A stretch of DNA of 64,000 nucleotides from positions 247,689 through 311,688 of the forward strand of contig JAUJMU010000007.1 in NCBI GenBank assembly GCA_030446715.1, read 5' to 3'. The DNA is from Cytophagales bacterium. Lineage in GTDB: Bacteria > Bacteroidota > Bacteroidia > Cytophagales > 172606-1. A program made the translations under genes and the position numbers. Positions 31,850-41,539 of this stretch are shown here, piece by piece (within the stretch, counting starts at the first letter, position 1; the number at the start of each line of letters is the position of its first letter). The notes below the pieces were generated by a model, which did not search any database, was not told the DNA's origin, and worked only from the letters and a program-made list of their open reading frames with translations.

Positions 31850-32599
31850 TTAGCGGCCGGCCATGGCCCGCTGCCGGGCACTCAGCCAGTTCCAGCCGTA
31901 ACCGAGGTTGATCTGCAGGTAAAAGTTGCTCAGCCGGTCTGACGGGGCATTGCGCAACGGCATGTGATCGGAGTACCACTTGCTCAGGTCGCCGGCCCGG
32001 TAGCCGAACCGCATGTTGACCAGCATGCCTGAACCCACTTTCTCCACAATGCCATCAAACCCGACACCAATATTCACGAAACTCTGAAAGTGATTCAGCG
32101 AGACGGCATTGCCGGGCTGCGCCAATACCTGGTTAAAATCTACCTCGGGTGTGTTGCGGGTAAGGGTCAGCATTGTTTCCATACCGCCTGCTCCCAGAAA
32201 AGGATATACCCGGATGTCATTGTTCAGGTAAAATGGATAATATGCGTGCAGCTGCACCGAATAAGCATTGCGGCGGGTACTGGCCGTTTCGCTGGTGCGG
32301 GGTCCGTAGGGATTGATGGTGTGCGCCAGTTCGAGACCAACCAGCACACGGTCGAGCCGGTACTGGACACCCCCGCCCCAGAACACCTGGAAGTTGCCGG
32401 GGACCGGATAATCGGTTTCGCGCAGCCGGGCGTGGATGCTGCCCGTGCCCGAAAATACGTGATTCTGAATGAAGTACAGTTCAAGGCCCCGCCGGCCGCG
32501 TAGCTGGGAGGCATAGTCGGCTGTGTCCGCCGGAAGGGCGATCCGGGCAAAGGCGACCTGCCCGAGCAGCATCACCAGCGGAAGAAAAAAGGATTTCAT
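31850..32599 (-). CDS. Outer-membrane beta-barrel protein, unknown role
   Basis: 249 residues with signal MKSFFLPLVMLLGQVAFARI. The mature chain has alternating hydrophobic and aromatic strands with tight turns (LELYFIQNHVFSGTGSIHAR; VGLELAHTINPYGPR; VQLHAYYPFYLNNDIRVYPF; MLVNMRFGYRAG; SNFYLQINLGYGWNWLSAR), as in 8-10-stranded outer-membrane barrels. The last strand lacks the usual terminal aromatic, since RQRAMAGR follows it. It is isolated, convergent with the SH3/barrel remnant and 267 bp from the PBP gene. No transport or enzymatic motif visible. Confidence 0.65.
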   Translation of the reverse strand: MKSFFLPLVMLLGQVAFARIALPADTADYASQLRGRRGLELYFIQNHVFSGTGSIHARLRETDYPVPGNFQVFWGGGVQYRLDRVLVGLELAHTINPYGPRTSETASTRRNAYSVQLHAYYPFYLNNDIRVYPFLGAGGMETMLTLTRNTPEVDFNQVLAQPGNAVSLNHFQSFVNIGVGFDGIVEKVGSGMLVNMRFGYRAGDLSKWYSDHMPLRNAPSDRLSNFYLQINLGYGWNWLSARQRAMAGR

Positions 32600-32866
32600 C
32601 AGTGAAAGGGTTGGGTTGGAAGGGGTGGAAGATCATGTAAATTAGTTAAATATAATTAACTGCCTCGCCCCATTATTGTTTCCCCTTGGTTGGAGAACAA
32701 TTTTCTCCGGGCCCTATCCTCACAACAGATTTGAAAAAATTATTTATACCACAATGATTCAGGTTGGGTAAATAATTAAAGGAGTGACTACCACCCACAA
32801 ACAAGTCAAATAAATTAACCATTCAGCCCTATACCCCTGGCCCCTTTTTATATACCACTGTCTTCC

Positions 32867-35391
32867 CTACTCACTTCTCTCCCTCCGCTCCCGCCTTCTT
32901 TCCCTTCGCTGCCTCCGTTCCTCTTCCCGGCGGTGCTTTTCCTCTTCCCGCCGGTCCTGCTTTACCTGCTGTTCCGGCCGGGTTCTTTCCTGCGCCTGTT
33001 CGTCTCTGGTGCGGTTACCGAATATTTTGTCCACCAGGCCACCCAGCGAAAAGTCTCCCGGTTCTCCCTCTGCCGGCGCATCGTCCAGAAAAGACGCACA
33101 CTCCAGCCGCGCCTGCAGGTGCGGCGGCAGCGGCCGGAACCGGCTGCTGGCTACCGTGCGGAAAGCCCTGTCGCGGCCCAGGCGGCCCATGAAATCCGCC
33201 CATACCGGCAGGGCCGTGGCCGCACCCTGACCTAGCGAAAGGGTTCTGAAATGTACCATCGGACTCTCGGCGCCAACCCATACACCAGTGACCAGTTCCG
33301 GCGTGATGCCGATAAACCAGCCGTCGGCGTGGTTCTGGGTAGTACCGGTTTTGCCGGCAATGTCCATTGAAAGGCCGTATTCGCTGCGCAGCCGGGCGGC
33401 GCTGCCCTCTTCCACCACGCCCCGCAGCAGCGCAATCATCACATCGGCATTGGCGTAGGATATTACCTGTTTCCGGTTTTCCCGGGGCTGGTGCTGCCGC
33501 AAAACCTTACCGGTCCGGTCCACGACGGAGGTTATGTACACCGCCGGGGTCTGGTAGCCGTTGCTGATAAAGGTCGTGTAGGCGCTTACCATTTCCATCA
33601 GCGAAATTTCCGCCACGCCAAGGGCGAGACCGGGAATTTCAGGCAGGTCACTCCGGATGCCGAGCCGCCGGGCCAGATTGATGGTTTCACCGATGCCGGC
33701 CTGTACGATAATTTTGGCCGAAACCGTATTCACCGAATGGGCCAGCGCGCCGCGCATCGAATATTCTCCACCGTAGCGGCCATCGGCGTTACGCGGCGAC
33801 CAGTTGTCGTACTGGGCGTAGGTATCGCGGGTATTGGGAAAGTAAGTGCAGGGCTCAATTCCCTGCTCAAGGGCAGCCGCGTACACCACCGGCTTGAAGG
33901 TAGAGCCCGCCTGCCGTTTGGCCCGCACGTGGTCGTACTTGAAATATTCGTGGTCAATGCCACCCACCCATGCCCGTACGTAACCCGTACGGGGCTCCAT
34001 GGAGACCAGACCGGTATTGAGAAACCGCTGGTAGTACCGGAGCGAATCCAGGGCGTGAGGGTTTTCTGAACTCCCCTTCCAGGCAAAAACTTTCATGGGC
34101 AGCGGTTGGCGGAATTCCCGCAGAATTTCCTCCTCTGACAAGCCTTCTTCCCTTAACTCCTTGTAGCGTACCGTCTGGCGCATGGCCGAAAGCAGCACCT
34201 CTTCGCTCTCCCAAGGGTCGCGGCCTTTCCAGTGGGCGTCGAATGATTTCTGCAAAGCGGCCATTCGCGTACGGACGGCGGCTTCGGCGTGGGCCTGCAC
34301 TTTTGAATGAATAGTGGAATAAATCTTTCAGTCCGTCGGTGTACAGGTTGTAGGGCGTACCGTCTGCTTTGTTGGTTCTGGCACACCAGGCCGCCAGTTC
34401 GCGCCGGAGTTGCTCCCGGAAATAGGGGGCCAGCCCATCATTGTGCGTTTGGTACTGGTACTTGATTTTAAGGGGTGTTTCCTTCAGGGAGTCGGCTCTG
34501 GCCGGGTCAAGGTACCCGTATCTGGCCATCTGGCTCAGTACCACGTTGCGCCGCTGCTTTGACCGCTCCGGGTTCAGCTTTGGATTGTAGGAGGTGTTGG
34601 CTTTGAGCATGCCCACCAATACGGCTGCCTGAGTGGCGGACAAGGTGCTGGCATCGGTGCTGAAAAATCGTTCAGCGGCCCTTTCGATGCCGTACAGATC
34701 AACTTATGGGCACCGTGTTCAGGTACAGCTCCAGAATCTGCCTTTTGGAATAAACGCTCTCCAGCCGCCGGGCAATGATCATTTCCTGCAGCTTGTTGAT
34801 GGAGGTACGGATAAACCGGTACTTACGGCGGGGATACAGATTTTTGGCCAGTTGCTGGCTGATGGTGCTGCCGCCGCCGGAACTTTCCCGCTGGAGGAGT
34901 AGTGTTTTCACGATCACCCGGGCGAGGCTGCGCGCATCAACGCCGCTGTGTTCGTAGAAGCGGACGTCTTCGGTAGCCACCAGGGCCTTGATCACATCCG
35001 GGGAAATTTTTTCGTAGGGTACGTGGGTGCGGTCCTGAATATAGTAGCGGCCCAGCAGCACACTGTCGGCCGAGTACACTTCCGAAGCCGTATGGTTCTG
35101 CAGCGCCTTCAGGGCCGAAACCGGGGGCATCCGTCCAAACAGCCCGAAGTAAACGGAAAGGTAAAAAGCGGCACCGGCGATCAGCACGGGCACGGTGGCC
35201 CGTTTGGCAAACCGCCACAGAAACCGGAAGTCGCGGAGTTTTGCCTCCCGCCAGTCATAGTCACGTACCTGCCGGAAGGTGGAACCGATTCCGCGGGTGA
35301 ACCGCAGAAGCCCACTGCCCGCCAGCCGGAAAACAGGAGAAAGAATGCTGTACCATAATCCTTTTACCAGAGCCATCAGCCTGGTCACCAT
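32867..35391 (-). pseudogene. mrcA: Class A penicillin-binding protein (PBP1A type), two frameshifts
   Basis: Three frames cover one bifunctional peptidoglycan glycosyltransferase-transpeptidase. Frame 1 from ATG 35391 (a TTG at 35412 is less likely): membrane anchor, then VATEDVRFYEHSGVD (catalytic Glu of the GT51 domain) and GGGSTISQQLAKNLYPRR. A shift near 34700 leads to frame 2: GIERAAERFFSTDASTLSAT and MLKANTSYNPKLNPERS. A shift at 34325 (one extra A in GAAAG on the coding strand) leads to frame 3: AGSTFKPVVYAAALEQG (SxxK Ser), SVNTVSAKI (SxN), AGKTGTTQNH (KTG). The C-terminus is a basic RRE-rich tail. All catalytic residues survive, which favours sequencing error or a recent lesion. Confidence 0.85.
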
Positions 35392-35568
35392 ATGATTCTT
35401 TGGATCTTTCAAATTGAATCTGAGAATGGAACCGCAAACGCCTGAGTAACGACGACCGGACCGGCAAAGTTGTACCGTCCGTACAAATTCTTGCCTTTGG
35501 GGAAAAATACCGGTACCCTGGCGTATGCATTAGACTTGTTGGTTATTGTAAATCAATGAATTACCCGA

Positions 35569-35681
35569 AAACCACCCCCGGCCCCTCCTTATCAAGGAGG
35601 GGAGTCTGCACCACCATCTCCGGATCAGGGGAAGTTTCCTGACGGTCCCCCTCCTTTTTTAAGAAGGGGACAGGGGTGGTT
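35569..35681. repeat. GC-rich inverted repeat element (family of four)
   Basis: AACCACCCCCGGCCCCTCCT at the left and the near-complementary AAGGGGACAGGGGTGGTT at the right bound about 110 bases; each end also holds its own small hairpin (CCCCTCC-TT...AA-GGAGGGG). It lies in the 600-bp gene-free stretch between the PBP and restriction genes. Copies of the same motif are at 39.9, 40.2 and 41.3 kb. Confidence 0.7.
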
Positions 35682-36016
35682 ATCCTGAAAATAAGTACAA
35701 CCTGTTGAAAATCAACTACAAACAAGTCTATTGTATTTTTAAATCAGGTCTGTCCGCTTCCTGCTTCTGTTTTAAGGCAGGTTTTTCAAACCGGAAGAGC
35801 ACTAACCGGTCAGCACCATTAGCCGTTCCGGCACGGGTCGTATCACCCCCTTTCCTTCAGCCAGCCCAAAGTAACGGCATTTTACATCCAGTCCCGGCTG
35901 CCTTCGTTTTTTAATGCCTGCTGCCCGGGCCCGGCTGCCCCACCCGGACCGGTGCTGCCTTCCTTTTCCTCCCTTTTTTCCCCTAAATTCGCAATCCGAC
36001 CCAACTCCCCCTGCCT

Positions 36017-39000
36017 ATGCAGCTTTCGGTGCTCAGCCCCGCCCAGTCGCTGGAAAAAGCCTACCGCCTCCAGAATGTCAGCCGTGAACAGATTGAGCTT
36101 TTCAAGCGTGAGTATACCCTGCTTTTTAACCGCATCAATGAGAAGGAAAGCGAGGAAAACGCCAAGGGCCACCTGATGGATTTTCTGAAGAATGTGTATT
36201 ACGCTCCCGCTTACCTGGTGGCGACCAAGGGCAAAACGGATTTTGTGATCCACACGGGCAGGGAGGCCGCCACCCCGGCCGGCGTCCTGTTTGAAACCAA
36301 ACGGCCCGCCAACCGGACTGAAATGGTCACCCGCGAAAACCTCAACGCCAAGGCCATGCACGAACTCATCCTGTACTATTTCCGGGAGCGGATCGAAAGC
36401 AGAAACAGCGACATCCGGCACCTGGTGATCACCAACCTCTACGAATGGTTTATTTTTGACGCCGCCGTGTTTGAACGGGTATTTTACCGCAACCCCGCGC
36501 TGGTGAAGGAATACAAGGCGTGGATGACGGGTCAGAAGGTGAGCACCAGCAACGATCTTTTCTACAATGAAATTGCGCGGCCCTTTCTGGGGAGTCTTAC
36601 CGAAGAAATCCCCTTTACCTGGTTTGACCTCCGGGAGTACGACCAGACGGTACGCAACGCCGACACCGCCGACGACCGCAAACTGCTGGCCCTGTATAAG
36701 ATGCTCTCCCCGGCGCACCTGCTCAAGCTGCCCGCCGCCACCGACAGCAACACGCTCAACCCCCGGTTTTACCTCGAACTGCTGCACCTGATCGGCCTGG
36801 AAGAGGTAAAGGAGGGCGGCAAAAAGCTGATCCGCCGCCGGGAGCCGGGCCGCCGCGACGCCGGTTCGCTGCTCGAAAACACGATCAACACGCTGGAGGT
36901 GGAAGACATCGTGGACCGCTTCCCGGACCGGGCAAGCTACGGCAACACCCGCGGGGAGCAGACGCTGGCCATTGCCCTCGAACTCTGCATCACCTGGATC
37001 AACCGGATTCTGTTTCTCAAACTGCTCGAATCGCAGCTGATCCGCTACCACGGCAACGACCGGACGTACCGCTTTCTGGATACCGGCCGCATCCGCGATT
37101 TTGACGTGCTGCACAAGCTTTTCTTTCAGGTGCTGGCCCGCCGCACCGCCGACCGTACCGGAGCCATCCGGAAGGACTTTGACCGCATCCCGTACCTCAA
37201 CAGTTCGCTGTTCGAGATTTCAGAACTGGAGCACGAAACCATCCGCATCAACAGCCTCGACGACAGCCTCGGAATGCCCCCGTACAAGAGTACGGTGCTC
37301 AGAGAAAACCCCGCCTGGAAGGGCACCGCCGAAGCCAATACGCTGCACTACCTGTTCGCATTCCTCGACGCCTACGACTTTGCCTCCGAAAGCCGCGAAT
37401 CGGTGGCCGAAAAAAACCGGCCCCTCATCAACGCCTCGGTGCTCGGGCTGATCTTCGAGAAGATCAACGGCTACAGGGACGGCTCCTTTTACACGCCCGG
37501 CTTCATTACCGAGTACATGTGCCGCGAAACCATCCGGAAGGCGGTGACGGGCAAGTTCAACGAGGCCAAAGGCTGGGCCTGTACCACGCTGGACGACCTC
37601 TACAACCGGATCACCGACGCCCGGGAAGCCAATGCGCTGGTCAACGAAGTGCGCATCTGCGACCCGGCCGTGGGTTCGGGGCACTTTCTGGTGTCGGCGC
37701 TCAACGAACTGCTGGCCATCAAGTCGGACCTGGGCATTTTGCAGGATGAGCACGGCCGGCGGCTGCGCGAGTACAGGGTCACCATCGTGAACGACGAACT
37801 GGTGGTGACCGACGAAAACGACGACCCGTTCGGCTACGCCGTGCTGCCTTCCGGCAAGGTGCGCCCCGACCTCCAACGGGTGCAGAAAACGCTTTTTTTA
37901 CGAAAAGCAGACGCTGATCGAAAACTGCCTGTTCGGCGTCGACATCAACCCCAACTCGGTCAAGATCTGCCGGCTGCGGCTCTGGATCGAACTGCTCAAG
38001 CACGCCTATTACACCGAAGAATCGGGCTTTGCCGAACTGGAAACCCTGCCCAACATTGACATCAACATCAAGCAGGGCAACAGCCTGCTGAGCAAGTTCA
38101 GCCTCACGGAGGACCTTTCGGAAGTATTTGCCCGGCAGAAGTTCAGCCTGCGGACCTACAAAACCGCCGTAAAGGCCTACAAGGAAGCCCGCACGAAAGA
38201 GGCCAAGGCGGAGTTGCAGGCGTTCATCGGGGAGATCAAGCGGCAGTTCAGGGAGACGGTGAGCAACCGCGACCCGCGCCGCAAGAAGCTGGCCACGCTG
38301 CGGGGCCAGCGGAGTGTGCTCGACAACAACCTGGATATTTTCGGCAACACCCTCCGCGATGCCGTGCTGGTGGAGGCCGAAAAGGTGAAACTCGACACAG
38401 CCATTGCCCAGGCCGAAACCGAACTGGCCGACGCGGAAAGCAATGTGCTGTACCGCGGCTCCTTCGAGTGGCGCTTTGAGTTTCCGGAAGTGCTGGACGA
38501 AAAGGGCAATTACGTGGGCTTCGACGTGGTGATCGGCAATCCGCCGTACATCCGGCAGGAAGACCTGGGCGAATCCAAGAGTCTGCTTAAGAAAACCTTT
38601 CCGCAGACGTACGCCGGCACGGCTGATCTGTACGTGTTTTTCGTGGAGCAGGGTTTTAAGGTTATGCGGCCTGAAGGAAATTTTATTTTCATCATGCCTA
38701 ACAAATGGATGCGGGCTGGCTACGGGCTAGGGCTGAGAAAGTTTTTCAAAGAGAACAGAATCATTCAGATTACAGACTTTGGCGATTTGCAGGTTTTTGA
38801 TGATGCTACCACTTATCCTTGTATCATTCATGTTCAAAAGTTCAGTCCACTTCCTTTATTCAACGCAGTAAACCTTGATACACTTAAGTATAGTAAAGGA
38901 TTGGGTGAACATATTAATGATACTGTCTTTAAAATTCCTTCAGAAAGCCTGAGCAATGACGGTTGGGCAATTGTAGATTCAAAAAGGCAAGGTATAAAAA

Positions 39001-39803
39001 CTAAGATTTCTGCTAATGTGATTCCATTAAGTCAGTATGTTGAAGGGAAGGCTTTTTACGGAATTAAGCCCGGCCTTACAGAAGCTTTTATGATAAATGA
39101 AGAAACTAGGGAAAGATTAATTGCTGAGGATGAAAAAAGTGCCGAAATAATAAAGCCAGTTCTAATGGGGCGTGACGTCAAGCCCTATGCTTTACCAATT
39201 CCAAGTCGCTTTCTGATTTTTACAAGAAGAGGCATTGATATTGAACAATATCCGGCAATCAAGGCACATTTACAACAATACCGGCAACAGCTTGAACCGC
39301 AACCCAAAGATTTCATTGGTGGAAAATGGACGGGAAGAAAAGCCGGAAGCTATAAGTGGTTTGAGATTCAAGACAGCGTTGATTATCACGAAGAATTTCT
39401 TAAGCCAAAAATCATGTATCAAAAGTTCCAAGTAAAGCCAGCTTTTATTTACGATGAGCAAGGTTTGTACTGTAATGATTCCATGTGGATCATTACTAAA
39501 GCAGACAAAGCCCTTTTTGCATTGCTTAATTCTAAAATGGGGTGGTACCTGATTTCCAATTACTGTACAGCTATTCAGAACGGATACCAACTCATTTTTC
39601 AGTATTTCGGCCAGATTCCAATTCCCATTCGTATTGCTGAATCCAATATCCTTCTAACTGAAAAAGTAGATCAAATCCTCACCGCCAAAGCCGCCGACCC
39701 CAAAGCCGATACTTCCGCCCCGGAAGCCGAAATTGACCGGCTGGTGTACGCCCTTTACGGCCTCACGGAAGAAGAGATTGCGGTAGTGGAAGGCAGGGCG
39801 TAA
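36017..39803 (+). pseudogene. Type IIG restriction-modification enzyme (Eco57I-type methylase fused to nuclease), one frameshift
   Basis: About 1260 residues in two frames joined at a T7 run (37893-37899); removing one T gives VQKTLFYEKQTLIENCLFGV and restores a single chain. Domains: N-terminal PD-(D/E)XK-like nuclease region with E-x-K in GVLFETKRP, helical connector, SAM motif I DPAVGSGHFLVSALNEL (about 549), motif IV NPPYIRQ (about 841), and a C-terminal target-recognition domain (about 880-1200) followed by EIDRLVYALYGLTEEE. It methylates an adenine in its site and cuts nearby. No separate specificity gene is present. The target-recognition part is visibly AT-richer than the rest. Inactive if the shift is real, unless phase-variable. 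Confidence 0.85.
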
Positions 39804-39887
39804 CCGCACCGGCAGGATGCCCTGGTGGCAGGCAGAGACGCAAGGCATTGCGTTTCCGGGTTTGATAAATCATGTGTCAGCATAAGG

Positions 39888-40039
39888 ACCACCCCTGTCC
39901 CCTCCTTGAAGGAAGGAGGGGAACTCAAAGGAACCTTGTTCTGTATCCGGAAAAGGCGTACGTAACCTGCATTTCTCCTTGTCACACAGCCGGTTGTTAC
40001 AGTTCCCCTCCTTCCTTCAAGGAGGGGACAGGGGTGGTT
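39888..40039. repeat. GC-rich inverted repeat element, second member
   Basis: GACCACCCCTGTCCCCTCCT at the left and AGGAGGGGACAGGGGTGGT at the right are complementary over 19 bases, enclosing about 110 bases, each end with an internal CCCCTCCTT/AAGGAGGGG hairpin. It fills most of 39804-40213, where there is no gene. Confidence 0.75.
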
Positions 40040-40179
40040 TTTCTACTGTAATGACCCACCTTCCTGAAAAGGAAAGACAAACAAGTGTATGCATATACGC
40101 ACGCACCGGTTTTTCTGCCGGAAAAACAAGGCGGCTGCCAACCTCGTTTTCCCTTTCACCGGCACGGGTTGTGCACGGC

Positions 40180-40213
40180 TCCCCTCCCTTTCGGGGAGGG
40201 GCCGGGGGTGGGG
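40180..40213. repeat. GC-rich repeat, solitary half copy
   Basis: TCCCCTCCCTTTCGGGGAGG followed by GGCCGGGGGTGGGG: one end of the same family without a facing partner nearby. It abuts the 3' end of the HAD gene and could act as its terminator. Confidence 0.6.
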
Positions 40214-40834
40214 CTACAAAATCGCCAGAATCTCCGCCGGAGCAGTTACCATGTAGTCCGGCATTTCCGGTTGTACGGCCTCCACTGAATCGTAGCCCCA
40301 GCCCACCCAGATTACTTTTACGCCGCACTTTTTGCAGGCCACCACGTCGCGGTGTTCGTCGCCTACGTAAATCACCTCCGACGGCTGCAGGCGGAAAGTC
40401 TTCAGAAAGCGCCGGATGACCGCCTCCTTGCCGAAGAGGTTGCTGGAGCAATATACTTCCTCAATGCCGTCTACTTTGTGTTTTTCCAGCCGCCGCCGGA
40501 TGTTGCCCTGGGAGTTGGAGGAAATAATGGCTAGCCGGTAACCGCGCCCTTTCAGTTGGAGGAGCAGGTCACGGATGCCGTCAAAAAGGAAAAGTTCTTC
40601 GTCTGCCTTCTGGTATAATTTATAGAAAGTGGCCGCCAGAAAGGGAATCTTGTACAACGGAACGCCGAGCAGCCGGGCCCTTTCGGGCATGGTCAGCTTC
40701 CGGAGGTGATCCAGATCGGCGGCGCCGGCCACCCGGAAGCCGTGTTTGCGGGCAATTTGGTTGTACGCCTTAATGGCAATGTCCCGGGAATCTACCAGCG
40801 TGCCGTCGAAATCGAAGAGAATAAACTGGGTCAT
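40214..40834 (-). CDS. HAD-superfamily hydrolase (phosphoglycolate phosphatase-like)
   Basis: 206 residues with all four HAD motifs: I, LFDFDGTLVDS (nucleophile D8 and D10); II, LAIISSNSQGN; III, a lysine in FGKEAVIRRF; IV, VIYVGDEHRDVVACKKCG. The helical cap inserted after motif I is of the small C1 type found in phosphoglycolate phosphatase and beta-phosphoglucomutase relatives. It removes phosphate from a small metabolite; the substrate cannot be stated. Single gene, flanked by GC-rich repeats. The ATG at 40834 is immediately followed by the motif I strand, so the start is secure. Confidence 0.88.
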   Translation of the reverse strand: MTQFILFDFDGTLVDSRDIAIKAYNQIARKHGFRVAGAADLDHLRKLTMPERARLLGVPLYKIPFLAATFYKLYQKADEELFLFDGIRDLLLQLKGRGYRLAIISSNSQGNIRRRLEKHKVDGIEEVYCSSNLFGKEAVIRRFLKTFRLQPSEVIYVGDEHRDVVACKKCGVKVIWVGWGYDSVEAVQPEMPDYMVTAPAEILAIL

Positions 40835-41229
40835 GGTGGTCTCCGCCGCGCTTCATCCGGGCCGGCTGGCAAGAAACGGAAAAAAGTTTATTACCGGAGA
40901 TTGCGGCTTTATAAAACCTCACTCAGCCGGGCAACAAAAAAGGGTGTACCCTGCGGCACACCCTGCTTCTCCTCAATTCTATATTCGTAGCCTTCCCCCT
41001 GATTACCTACAATTACCCAACACCATACCTGCGGGATGCGTTTGCGCCGTCCGCGGAATTAACATTTTTTAACATGCCTATAAAAATAATTCGTAACAAG
41101 CTGAATATCTGCGACTTTTACCAAAAACTATAACCATATATAACAAAGCAAAAGGGGGTGACTTGCAGCATTCTGCCCGGTGAAACTTCACAGAGAATTC
41201 AAAATCTGCGCGGATTAAAACCACTATTG

Positions 41230-41256
41230 GTTTATGAAGGCTATATACTTTCTCCT
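41230..41256 (+). repeat. 27-bp direct repeat, left copy
   Basis: The sequence GTTTATGAAGGCTATATACT plus TTCTCCT recurs with one mismatch at 41391-41417. The two copies flank the GC-rich inverted repeat at 41282-41372. This lies in the 705-bp gap 40835-41539, which holds no gene. Confidence 0.75.
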
Positions 41257-41281
41257 ATACTACGGTACATTCTTCTGAAGG

Positions 41282-41372
41282 ACCTCACCCCCGGCCCCCT
41301 CTCCTGATGAGAGGGGGAGCCTCAACGCGGTTTTTTCTCCCCTCTCCCGAGGAGAGGGGCCGGGGGTGAGGT
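41282..41372. repeat. GC-rich inverted repeat element, fourth member
   Basis: ACCTCACCCCCGGCCCCCTC at the left is complementary to GAGAGGGGCCGGGGGTGAGGT at the right with one difference; each end folds internally (CCCTCTC/GAGAGGG). Same architecture as the elements at 35.6 and 39.9 kb with CCTCACCC in place of CCACCCC. Confidence 0.75.
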
Positions 41373-41390
41373 TCAGGAAAACCACAAATC

Positions 41391-41417
41391 GTTTATGAAT
41401 GCTATATACTTTCTCCT
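41391..41417 (+). repeat. 27-bp direct repeat, right copy
   Basis: The right copy reads GTTTATGAATGCTATATACT plus TTCTCCT, 26 of 27 matching the left copy. The pair bracket the inverted repeat, as a target duplication or a duplicated promoter region would. Confidence 0.75.
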
Positions 41418-41539
41418 CAGCGGGATGAATTCCGTATTTTCACCCAATGAATAGATTATTGCATCCGGTCACGATTTCTGCATCCGCTGACTGCCGCAAG
41501 TAGTCCCTTGTTTCATCCCCGAAGACCTGCCTCCAAAAA

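Noticed and set aside
35882..37114. 410-codon open frame on the minus strand opposite the restriction-modification gene
   Set aside because: It is an antisense shadow in GC-rich sequence: low-complexity V/Q/G/A-rich translation, no domain, and the plus-strand protein has clear motifs.
35569..41372. The spaced GC-rich repeats as a CRISPR array
   Set aside because: Spacing is irregular, units face each other, and there are no unique spacers of constant length or cas genes.
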